From Corbicula japonica (taxonomy: Eukaryota > Mollusca > Bivalvia > Venerida > Cyrenidae), in contig JAZAYU010000006.1 in assembly GCA_038501625.1 (NCBI GenBank), positions 11,286,638 through 11,350,637 of the forward strand: 64,000 nt of DNA, written 5' to 3'. Made by a program: the position numbers and the translations under genes. Positions 51,591 to 62,512 of this stretch are shown piece after piece (positions within the stretch are counted from its first letter, which is position 1; the number at the start of each line of letters is the position of its first letter). A model generated the notes under the pieces. The model worked only from the letters and a program-made list of their open reading frames with translations. It searched no databases and was not told the DNA's origin.

Positions 51591-54243
51591 TATCATTTTG
51601 CCTTAGAGATTATTTTGATCACGTGATTTCCCCTCGCATTGGTTATGGGTCCTCAACTAAAATTTGTGACGTTTTTTTTCACATACTAATCGTTTATGTT
51701 AAACAAGAAATATATATACATCATAAATAACGACTGAACACTATGTTTAAACGCCGAAAATAAGTATATTTCTTGAAATTTATCTCAGCAAATTGCAATG
51801 CAAAATACTCCAAAAGGAAGAACTATTTTCCATGACAAATTTTCTTTTTTTCGGCAATTTTACATTCCCAAATGTCAATGGTTTTTACTATTTTAAGTTA
51901 TCATGTTGATTGTTGTTCACTGAAAATTGTTAAAGATAAAAATTATTGTTGATCAAAATGAAATAAAAATCAAATAAAACTCTAAAGATGTTGTTTCGTT
52001 CTTTTATATGCAATTATAGTATTGAATTGACAACATGCCCCCGTGTAACTGTATTTGTAACCAACACACTCAGGAATCAGTAACTTCTTTGATCGAAAAC
52101 CTTTGCATCGTATACAATTTCAGCCAAAGCCAAAATAAACAAGAGCCAGTTGGAAACGACTGCACGCTCGACTATTCTAATAGTTGGACATATTTAAGCA
52201 CATTTTAATCTGGGCTTCATTTAAACTGGGGAGTGATTCAGGAGTTTGTGACACCCCAAACACACACACATGAACAAAGTTTCTTGATCCAAGTTAAGAA
52301 ATCAATAAATTACACTTAATTTATTCTTGTAGGGTTTATTTTGGAGGGTTTACACAACCCAGCCCATACACCCCTGATCCCACACCCATCTATCCACTAT
52401 CCCTGCCCACCTCCAACCCCCCACCCGCTTAACCACTCAACGCCCAATTATCCCATTTTTTGTCATTTGTTTATACCTCTTGCTATGGCTGTATAAATAA
52501 TTAGAACGATAAGTAATGTATGGTATGTGGTGGTGTGTTGTGTGAGGTCTGGTGGTGTGTTGTGTGGTATGGTCTATTATAGAATAGTATGGTATGGTGT
52601 TGTGCGGTATGGTACGGTACGGTATGGTGCAGTGTAGTGTCGTGTCGTGTCGTATCGTATCGTATCGAGCGTGATGTGGTTTACATACGCAACGGGAAAT
52701 AATACAAACCTACAGATTGCATACTGATATAATGTTCTTTTATTATATACCCTAATTTCACTTCCAATTAAATGAGGACTAAATCAATAATGAATAGTGA
52801 AAAGTGATGTAAGCAATTACGTCACAATAAACGGTAACCATAAATCTCTACGTCATCGAACAAATGTTTACATTTTCAAGCGCCATGATCGATTCTGTCA
52901 CAGGGAATCGGCACATAACTCTTTTTGTAATCCTTCGAATCTATGTTAAAATAATAGACAAGGGATTTTTGTTACTGATTTCCCTATATAAATCCATTTG
53001 GACACGGGTTCGCAACACCGATCACCACGAGTAAATCACCTTTCCCACATACTTTGTGCCAAAATCCTTGATTCAGTTTGAAAGAGTGAACAAAAATGAT
53101 TCTCTCACCACCAATGGTCTTTTCCAGAATGTTGTGTAGTTTGCAGTTATAGCAATTTTTTAATCAATTGTTAAATTAAAAAAATGCTTTTACTGCAAAC
53201 AACATTCATACGTCGTGTTCAAAAATAGGGCATCCATTTAACTGTCCACGCGAACGTCAACAAACTTTAAACATCCTTTTTTGTCTTTCATGGAAAATTT
53301 CTAGTGTGTATTTAAATACAAGTTTGCTTTAATCATTATAAAATTTAGATCATCTTTTCCTGTTATATATATCCCCTCGTATGGAATGCCAATCATCAGT
53401 GTTAAAGGGAGATCTGCAGGGTCGAGCAGTTGTACTCGGTAAAATCCTAAACAGATTGATCTATGTAACATGTGTACTTTCACTGAACTCTACATTTCAA
53501 ACCCTCCAGGAGTAAGTTTACGGTTAATTTTACCATTTTACCGGACCTGAAAACAATCCGCTGAAGAAATCCCTATACAAAAATACATTCTATATTTAGC
53601 GATGTCACGCGACGTCTATAGTCGGCAAGGTACACCGAATACGTATTTTGGTTGAAGTGATCACGTGACAATCCCAAAAACCACCGCGGCTTTACGCGGG
53701 AAATACAAAAATAGCTAACCTATGCGCGTCGCAAATGATAGGAAACACCATTTATATATATCTTTTTTATAAAATATTGGTTTGAATTATTTCGGGTGTA
53801 AATCAATTTTTGAGCTTCAAATAATGATATTCAACTGATTAATAACCCTTTTCGCAAATCTGTTCCATTCATCAATCCTGCACATCTCCCTTTAAACAAA
53901 ATCTAAAAAAATATGTGTAATATATATAATAGATTACGATGTAAAAGTTTCTTTCTTCATTAATTATTTTAATTAAGTTGTGTACATTTTGGTTCCCCCA
54001 TACCCACCCCCGTCCCCAAGCACAATAAATGAATCCACGTGAACAGAGATATAGATACGCCCCTGTTCGCTACCGACTGATCCAGAAGGGACAACCCCCC
54101 AAAAAGGTTGCGCGGATAACCCTGATAAATGTAATCATGTTTACAAAGAATTGATTCTAAAGTTTTCACTTTAATTTTGATTAAACCTAGAATCAAGACT
54201 GATTGTGGGCTTGTTTCTCAGTCTATTGCGTCGTGGGCTTCCG
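51591..54243. other. Gene-free stretch with simple-repeat tract
   Basis: A G/T-rich, pentamer-like tract (GGTATGGT, CGTATCGTATCG) spans about 52510-52672. The remainder shows no gene. The 60- and 75-codon minus-strand frames near 53301 and 53969 have no family resemblance. Confidence 0.5.
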
Positions 54244-54315
54244 GTCGCCATTTCAGCCAATCAGATGCTTGAGATTTGAGACTGGTCTCTAATTTCAGTT
54301 TTATGATATCGGGCC
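54244..54315. mobile_element. Palindromic MITE, family 1 (right half)
   Basis: It runs from GTCGCCATTTCAGCCAATCA to GTTTTATGATATCGGGCC. The left arm is missing. Confidence 0.85.
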
Positions 54316-54389
54316 AAGGTATCCACCATTCCGTATAGTTTAAAAACAAGTTGACCAGCTTGTTTACATAAAAGTTTCTCACTAGAATC

Positions 54390-54480
54390 GACTGACTCTG
54401 ACTCGAGGATTCAAAACCACACCAGTTAGGACCTTGTGACTGACTGCTCGTCACCCTGGCGTAACCGCTCAAGTAAGCTA
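54390..54480 (-). repeat. tRNA-like SINE head candidate
   Basis: The minus strand reads GAGCGGTTACGCCAGGGTGA and later GTGGTTTTGAATCCTCGAG, like A- and B-boxes of a tRNA-Ser/Leu-type SINE. Pairing is poor. Confidence 0.35.
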
Positions 54481-54685
54481 CTATGTTTCATTACATTTCG
54501 CGTATTTCGTGCTAGGTGAAGCAAAAGCACAAAATTAAATCGAAATTACACCTCGTAATAATATGTCTTAATAGAAAAATGCCCGCATGAATATATTCTC
54601 TGCAGCCTTTGCGCCAACATTAAAATTTTGTCCTCGTGAAATTAAATGATACCACACACAGTACATATTTCTATATCTCCTGGAC

Positions 54686-54767
54686 TGTGCCCAAGGTTAT
54701 AAAACTGAGTTTGGAAACCAGTCTCAAATCTCAAGCATCTGATTGGCTGAAATGGCGACTGGACTGG
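54686..54767. mobile_element. Palindromic MITE, family 1 (left half)
   Basis: It runs from GTGCCCAAGGTTATAAAACT to GGCTGAAATGGCGACTGG and then stops. Confidence 0.88.
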
Positions 54768-55517
54768 TGTTCCATTCATTTTTGGGAATCATAGTCTAAG
54801 CTGTACTGGAGATCTGCATACTTAAAATCCAATTACACCGCAGAAAAAAACATTATAAGAACAACATTTTAAATAATTTTTATTTTAAAAAATTATATCA
54901 AATAGAAACCAAAATTTCAGTATTTACAAACACATTTTCTTAGAAAATGTGTAAGATTGCAATCCAGACATTTAAAAATACTACAAATTTATATAAATTA
55001 TTTATTTTTATGTCTAATATACCCATTTAAAACCCCCACATTTTAAAGTGTGCTATGAAATATGATTACATAAATTGGAAACTTGTAGCCAACACCCCAC
55101 CAGCGTAAACTAGAGAAGTTTTTGCCATGAATATAAATAAAGTTTCAGTTACAAAAATTACACAATTAATTTTTTACACATAAATTCAACAGATTACCAC
55201 TCTACACTAAATATACACATACACACATAAATGTTCTCTTATCCAGTAAGTGCTAGCTGTCTTTCTGTTCTTTAAACTTTCCTACTGAACATGTTATCCT
55301 GAAAAGATGAAAAGAAACAAAAACTCTCGAACTGAGTAACATTTACATGTATTAAATACGACATAATAAAATTGTCATGCCAAAACAATAGTTCTCCAAG
55401 CCTGAGAGTCATGCAGAATGTGCTTTACATTCGATGTAAATACATCGAGAAGCACAGTTTTCTGATTTGTCTGAAATAAACATTCATAACGAAGAGGCTT
55501 CACATTTGTCTGACACA

Positions 55518-55663
55518 GTGCCTAAGGTTATAAAACTGAGCATGGAAACCGGTCTCAAATCTCAAGCATCTGATTGGCTGAAATGGCGACCAGTCGCCAT
55601 TTCAGCCAATCAGATGCTTGAGATTTGAGACTGGTTTCTAATCTCAGTTTTATAACCTTGGCA
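55518..55663. mobile_element. Palindromic MITE, family 1 (full, near-perfect)
   Basis: It runs from GTGCCTAAGGTTATAAAACT to GTTTTATAACCTTGGC, with a perfect centre GGCGACCAGTCGCC. ACA flanks both ends. Confidence 0.95.
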
Positions 55664-56152
55664 CATGATCATACATGGATCATAGGTCTTTGGTTTGTGT
55701 CTCACATACATGTACAAACAAGAACCAGAGTCTTTATCTTCTGACTTTTAAGAGGCTTCAGCTTTGTTTGATAGTTTCTCTTATATGGTAAACTATTGTA
55801 TATAAACCTTCTTTATTTATATTCAGTTACAACATTTTCAGACATACATTGTAAGTAACAAAATATCTATATAAATGAAATATTTTTGACATTTTTGACA
55901 AATATGATATATGTACATTAAGCAGAGGCTTGTGGGTTTTTTTTACAAATTGAACATTAAAAAGAGGGTTAAACTTTGTCCATCATGCATGTTCATAAAG
56001 CAGTACACAGCATAGCGAATTCACCTTTCTTCTGTGAGAACTTATTTTCAAAAGACAAGACAAGTGTTCTTGAATAATTCTGTTTCTCTGTTTTTGTTTT
56101 TATGTAGTTAATGAAGTAATAGTTTTAAATGTTTGAGACTTTGAGTGCATAT

Positions 56153-57148
56153 TTACCCAGTAGCTAACATTCCGAGAGTAAATCCTGCCATTCCAAATCT
56201 GTTGAATGCAGCTGAAACACTATCTGTAATAATACATTAAGTTAAATTAATAAAAATTAAACTAGAAAAAAAAGGCTGTAGAACACTTTCCTCAAAATTT
56301 AGCAAAGATTATAAATACTTAAATGAGTTGTCTTTAAAAAGACATGAAAATCATTTAAAAATTAGTTGGTGAACACATATTAGTTGTGATAGGAGGGAAA
56401 TTCTCATGTTCTATACCTTCAATGTTTACCTCTATAGCCATTTTTTAAGCTCAATAAATAATCATTGAACTCTTTACTCCTTGGGATATGGCTGTTATCT
56501 CATATGTGAATAGTATAGATCAATATCAGATGGCGCATCTGTGACATCTGATCTGGATCTACACTGTTTGCATAAAATGTGTATATATGGAGTAAAGGGT
56601 TAAATAAAGTTATCGCAATAAACTCAAAAGAAATAAGGTCACAATCTTGCCTACCTAATAACCTCAGTAAAAAGAATTCATGATTAGTTTTTTGGGGTTT
56701 CAATATGTCCTCCAAAAAGCAATGAAGTTGCTACTTATAAATGTATTTAACATAAAATATCATCCAGAGAAAAGTATAATTCACATACAGGGATACATAC
56801 ACGGACGGATGCAATAATAGGCTCCCTCAAAGTTTTTTGGGAGTATATTAACAGTACATGTGTTGTAAGAATGATAAAAGTTACATACTACAAAATACCA
56901 ATAGCATAAATTCTAGGTAAGGCAGAAGCAAGCATTTTTTTAAGGTCTGCCCTGTTAGAGTACTTGATTAGCTATGATAAAGATACTCTCCACATAATGT
57001 ACGAGTAACACCTTTGTTACTGCAACTTACGTGTATATAAATATCCACCCATATATGCTGCTCCACAGCACATCAGACCATTTGCAAATGCTGTTCTTAG
57101 ACATTCATTTTGTGTTGCACCATGAAACTGACCTTTCACCTGTCGGAA
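56153..57148 (-). CDS. Last two exons of an unidentified small membrane protein gene
   Basis: Exon A (57148-57031, 118 bp) follows TTTTCAG and ends C/GTAAGT. Exon B (56223-56153, 71 bp) follows TATTACAG and ends with TAA. They join in phase 1. Exon A encodes VKGQFHGATQNECLRTAFA, then GLMCCGAAYMGGYLYT. Exon B encodes SVSAAFNRFGMAGFTLGMLA. The Gly/Ala-rich hydrophobic stretches suggest one or two membrane helices at the C-terminus. Exon A is open in one frame only, and both splice sites are strong. I do not recognise the family. Upstream exons should lie beyond 57148 but were not found. AATAAA on this strand at 55817-55812 could end the transcript. Confidence 0.65.
56470..56599. mobile_element. 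piggyBac-like MITE, CCCTT/AAAGG family (short)
   Basis: The left end is CTCTTTACTCCTTGGGATAT after TGAA, and the right end ATATATGGAGTAAAGGG before TTAA (56600-56603). Inside, CATCTGATCTGGATCTACAC. It lies in the intron of the unidentified gene. Confidence 0.75.
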
Positions 57149-58641
57149 CTGAAAACGGAAAGACAATGGAACATGGTTATTTATATATGTGTTTGTGTGT
57201 TAATGCTCCAAAATCAATTTTATGTTCAACCAAATTTCTGGGTCAACCTGAGTAAAACCAAAAATCGTTGATTTCTGCCTTTGCAAATAAGGTGAAAGGT
57301 GGTCTGATTATGATATCTTCAGATATTCATAAAAGGACTGGTGTGGGCTATGTAATAAACAATTTGTTTTTGCCAAATTAACTGGACTCCCATCAGAATC
57401 CTAAGTAATGTCCCTGATCCAACCCGTGAGGAATCTGAGGACTGTCTATTCTGAGCAGATCCCCCGCCTATCATTACTCTAGGTGGTTATCCTCCAGGTA
57501 CCCATTCAAGTACCTAATAAATCCTTGCAGATGACCCTGAAAGATAGGTGGCCTGAATGTTAGACTGGTCAGCCTCAATTATTTTCCCAGGCGTGTCTTT
57601 TTTGTTGTCTTTGTATATAAAAATTTATAGGCCTTTCCAATTAACAGTTTCGCAGTCCTGTACGATTTACTCCCCGTGACCGGAAATCAATCCTAAATAA
57701 GGCTCTGCGGGAGACCTGAACAATCGGGCTATGGCTTAAGCACATAATAGCTAACATTATCCACTATATTGCAGGTCTGCATTTGTCGCCGGCGGTGAAA
57801 AAAAGAAGTTGCTGGTCTGTTATTCTAACCAGACTTTTTTATTTTCACTATTAGATAGATATTTAGATTTTTAATGTTTTAAGAACATTTACCATTTTTG
57901 ATGATAGTTAAGCAGTATGAAACGTAATTTGGACAAACATAAGCAATGATTTTACAAATTTCTGTACAACATTTTCGTCTTAATGTCTTTTCTGCTGAAA
58001 ATTATATTTTACTGGTGTGAAAGTTGCAAATTGCTAAGAATGGAAATGCGCTATAATCCGGAAATCGTGTATCTGGTTACATGATCTGTAGACATATAAA
58101 ATGACAATCTAAATTTGTTGATACTTACACATTTGAACAACAGAACTGTCCTAATAATTCATGGCGTTCATGTTCAACAAATAAATAATTTGAATTTTTT
58201 AAAATGTTACATATACTTCACAACCAAAAATGATTGATGCTGTCTTGAAATGAAAAAGGATCTGTAATCTGATTGTTTGTTGTAGAAGTATCATTCGTAG
58301 AATAAAATTCAAGGATTCAATTGCCGGCTTCCTAAAAAGATGGGAATATTTTTATTACAATATGGTTGCATATCCAATTTAGATTACTTAGATTTGACTG
58401 TTTGTTATTTTGCGTAAAAGCCCAAACCATAAATTTAATTAAACATATAAAAAATGTTTTGCCAAGATTTGTTTCTTATTGACAGCTTTTGTTTCTAAAG
58501 ATAATGTGTCGTAATGTGGATTAAGAATCCATATGATTGCTAAATCAAATACATTTGCTGACACATCCAGTAATTAAAGGACTCCGATATTCTTAATAAT
58601 TGGGAGGTAAAGATACCGAGCAAATAGTAATTACACGATCT
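57149..58641. other. No gene recognised upstream of the unidentified exons
   Basis: Any further 5' exons of the minus-strand gene should lie here or beyond. I see no frame with a convincing splice context. A GC-richer patch at 57410-57770 may be an old repeat. Confidence 0.4.
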
Positions 58642-58646
58642 CTATT

Positions 58647-59192
58647 CAGAGGTGTAGAAATTTTCTTTGACCCAATCGCCCTGCAGGTCGAGTGAATGAG
58701 TAAGTGCACTTGCCCTTACAGAAAGTACACTCGCCCTTACATTTTAAATAAAATACTCTTTCTGTTGCAATTTTCGTTGTTCTTTTCATTCTATCTCTTT
58801 CTTACTGTCTCGCTCGCTCTCTCGCTTTTCATCATCACCCATATCTTGTGTAAAAAACGTTATCTTCATTTGTTTCTACATAATTTTTGACATACAGCGA
58901 AGGTGCACTTGCAGCCTCGTTCTGATTTGGGAAACCCAATGAGGATAAAAATAAATCGCTGCTGTTATCTTTACATCAGAAACGTTCCGAATACACTGGA
59001 AATTGACCGAAATTCCGGAAATCGAATTGTATTTTGTAAACAAAGTGAAAATAATTCATTTTTCGAAGAAAACACATGTGCTTTGCTGAAAAATTTACTC
59101 GCCCTGCCGGTCGAGTGTTTCGGATGCTTCGCTCGACCCAACGGATCATTTACTCGCCATGGCGAGTGGTCGAGTGGAATTCTACACCTCTG
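58647..59192. mobile_element. Inverted-repeat DNA element with CAGAGGTGTAGAA ends (546 bp)
   Basis: The left end is CAGAGGTGTAGAA and the right end TTCTACACCTCTG, a perfect 13-bp pair, flanked on both sides by CTATT (58642-58646, 59193-59197). Subterminal GGTCGAGT-type motifs recur in both orientations. The CAGRGGTG start recalls hAT ends, but the duplication looks 5 bp, not 8. The 108-codon frame inside is not a transposase. Confidence 0.8.
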
Positions 59193-59197
59193 CTATT

Positions 59198-60298
59198 GGT
59201 CAATGATATCTGCCTCTTTAAGTAATTGACAGGTGACCTCTTGTGCGTGACAATTTGACGTTTTTTATGGCATGCCTCCTTCAAAATCAATCGCTGCCGA
59301 CATATTCATAACATGATGTCAGTAGTTGATTAGACATGCTTATCCGGAAACGAGACTCAATTTAGCAGTTGAGAGAACACTGGTTGTTAGTTAAAATCGT
59401 TTAGTGTTTAACACCAGGAATATTGACTTCACACTTTTAGTCAAAGAAACTTGATTGTTTTATAAATTATTATCAAAAATATCATGACACTGATGTATTA
59501 TTACTAATTCAACGAGAAAATACATTTTTCGAAAAAGAATTTTATGATAAAAAAGAAAGTTTTAGGTGCATATTCCCTATTACGTTTATATAGCGAGCAA
59601 TCATTTTTCCCGTAGAGCAGTCAGGTGGCTGGACAGGGGAGGTAACGAAAAAATTCATCGAATTATTGGAAACAAGTATATGCATGAATCATTGAATGTA
59701 TGCAACTGGTGGTTGTGCTTTAATATTCATATTCGTCCATTGTAGCTAATGGGTGGGATTGATTTCTGCAATAGCTGCTAAAAATTTTATAAGCATCAAT
59801 TACATTCCTGATGTTTCTGATTAGAAATAATAACATTAGTCTTGATATTTTGGGAGTTACAAAATTACTATCATCATCCGAATACCAATCAACTTATTGA
59901 AATATAAAAACATCAAACTGAAGGAAAAAGTCAGTTTAGAAATGAATGGTATGGTAACAAATTGCAATGTTTACAATTATGTCCATGAATCTCAGTTCAC
60001 CGTCGGCTGGCATTGCCAGTTGCACGAGAAAATGACCTTGTGCAAGTACCGGAAGTAAACAAATAATTTGGCAGATTTTTTGCACGGTGTCCGTAAATTC
60101 TGTATGTTGCACTTTTGCACCCAGACCGAATCATTCTGGAAAGTCGGAGAGACACTCCAATCAAGATAAGAAAGCGTGAAGGAGTCATTGTGAAGTTTGC
60201 AGTATAAAAAATATAAATATTGTAAAGGCCATTTAAAGTCATAATTGCACTGTCGATCAAATTAAAATTATCAAAATCTCTCTAACGGCATATATAGT
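59198..60298. other. No feature recognised
   Basis: An 87-codon minus-strand frame (60260-59997) is rich in Arg and Ser, but its end does not splice in phase to the exons at 57148. I leave it unannotated. Confidence 0.4.
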
Positions 60299-62339
60299 AG
60301 GTTCCTAGTCAAATAGCCCCCAAGTCAAGTAGCCCCCAAGTCAAAATGTCCCCATTTTGGTCAAATAGCCCCCCCCCCACTTTTGGTCAAAACGCTCCCA
60401 CTGGGAAAAATATGGTCAAATAGCCCCCAGTTTGGTCAAAAAGCCCCCATTTTGGTCAAATAGCCACCATTTTAGTCAGATAGCCCCCACTGTTAATTTT
60501 TGTGTTTTTGTCAGGATATTTGTGTTCTTGTTGGTATTTTTTCACATTTTTTTACATTTGCATGGAAGATAAGGTGTAATATTTTTTTACAAGTTAGAAT
60601 ATCTTCATCCTCATATTTTATTTATTCAGACCTATTGAAGAACATTGAGTTACTTTTACATAATTACATAATTTTCTCAACAAACAATTGTTCAAAACTA
60701 AAAAAAATTCTTTTTTGAAATAATGTACAAAATTAATGTATTTTTCCAATACACAAAAAGACAACTCTGGGAATAAAACAGTGAAAATGCAAAAGAAGTT
60801 CATGGTAAAAGTTTGTTTAAAAATGTGTATTTTAATTAGATAGTGCAAATAGATTACAAATATTGCAAGTTTTATTAAGGGCCCACAACACTCCTCTCCT
60901 GCACGTTCATCGGTAAAAAGAAAATTATCAAAATCTCAATAACGGCAAAATGCCGTTCAAAGAAACTTTTCACAAATGAGTGCTACTAATATATCTTTAT
61001 TTTGCATATGGTAAGACACGTAAGAACAGTAAAGAAAAATAACGAGATCTTAACATTCCCTAAACTTCTATTTACATAAATTCACAAAACTTAACAACTA
61101 TTTTTTAACTTGCAGAGGATAAATGTAGTGGGCCCTTAAGTATGAATTTTTAACATAAAGGGAAGGTTTCCTTAATTCCAGATGTGCCTGTCAAATTAAT
61201 GTTTGTTTTTAAATGAATACACAATGCCACTGACATTAATCCTTTATTGCCAGAGGCTTTTTTTCAAAACACACAGACCCTCTCCAAACACTGTCCATCA
61301 TTTGTCACCTTATTAGTAGGCGAGATAATCCTGTAAAAACAAATAATCCTGAATTTGTTACCTGAAAAAGAAACAAACTTTTAATATAGTAAGAATTAAG
61401 TTGAAAAATAACTTTTATCATATTTTGTAAATGTAAATAATATATTACTTAATTTTTATGCAAGTCTATATCAGACATTTTTTTTCCTTTTTTTTTTGGG
61501 GGGGGTGCTATTTTTATTATTATTTTATTATTATTAATACTATATGTTTTTCCTCCTTTCGCCATGTACAGATTCATTACCCTATCAAAATTTTGTTAAT
61601 ATCATAAAGTGTTCCCCAAATGTTTACTTTATCTCGCATTTTTTGTCATTCCCCTAAAGAGCCAAAATAAGTATTTTCCTCTAGTAATGATGATGATGAA
61701 ATTAAAATGCACCTTTTTTTATTTTTTATGAGATGATCTTTTTATAGAATAACAAATAATTAAATTTATCCATACATCTAAGTACAATTACACATCCTAA
61801 TTAAGAATAAATGCAGCTCTCTGTTTGAGCAAAATATGCCGAATCTGTAGTGTTGACATTGGAGCCGTTAATCAAAATACAAAAATGATTGTGACATTAT
61901 TATTTATTGTATCGTTTTTTAGTAAATTTGATTTCTGTTTGTGAATAAAATATGTTTGTGCTTATATTTCTGTGTGACATCGTTGCTAAATTACACTCTC
62001 AACCATTCTAGAACATTGTGAAGCTTTTGTGTCTAGAACCAGCTAATTAAATGCCTTGTAAGTTATTATGTATATTTAGTTACTGTTAGTACTTAAATTT
62101 AAAAAAAAGGAACTAACAAACAAACAAAACTAGCTCATATTATACATATGTTGGAAAAAAAAGTTAAAACATAAATATGCATAAATAATAATATTAAAAA
62201 AGAAAAGGAAATTTAAAAAAATGGGACATTTTTGGGGGCTATTTGACCAATTTCAAAAAAATAGTGGGGGCTATTTGACCAAAATGGGGACATTTTGACT
62301 TGGGGGCTATTTGACTTGAGGGCTATTTGACTAGGTTCC
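60299..62339. mobile_element. Element with terminal repeats built from AAATAGCCCCC subunits
   Basis: The left end (60299-60490) is a run of GTCAAATAGCCCCCA-type units. The right end (62221-62339) is its inverted counterpart. The outermost 60 bp match in order (AATAGCCC, AAGTCAAAATGTCCCC, ATTTTGGTC). ATATAGT lies on both sides (60292-60298, 62340-62346), a 7-bp or imperfect 8-bp duplication. The 1.7-kb interior has no transposase and hosts a nested TTAA element. Confidence 0.8.
60879..61135. mobile_element. TTAA-flanked hairpin element, GGGCTTACC family (nested, 257 bp)
   Basis: TTAA at 60875-60878 and 61136-61139. The ends are GGGCCCACAACACTCC and AGTGGGCCC. The left interior matches the 756-bp relative at 31067 (CGTTCATCGGTAAAAAGAAA, AATATATCTTTATTTTGCAT). 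It sits inside the larger inverted-repeat element. Confidence 0.88.
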
Positions 62340-62512
62340 ATATAGTGTTGTTGTTTTTTTTCCCACAAATTAATGTTGTTATAGTTTCTTTATTTTACAT
62401 ATGTTATGACAATTTTGAACATTCAAGAAACATAGGTAGACTAAAATAATATTATTTTAAATGCCCTTGTGATTATTAAGCAGTGATATGTCGACAAAAT
62501 AAGTTACTTTTT

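Noticed and set aside
57031..57255. 74-aa plus-strand frame
   Set aside because: It is the antisense shadow of the minus-strand exon at 57031-57148, which has proper splice sites.
59997..60260. Arg/Ser-rich 87-aa minus-strand frame as first exon with a mitochondrial-type leader
   Set aside because: The only donor near its end leaves a phase that hits a stop in the exon at 57148; an extra exon would be needed and none was found.
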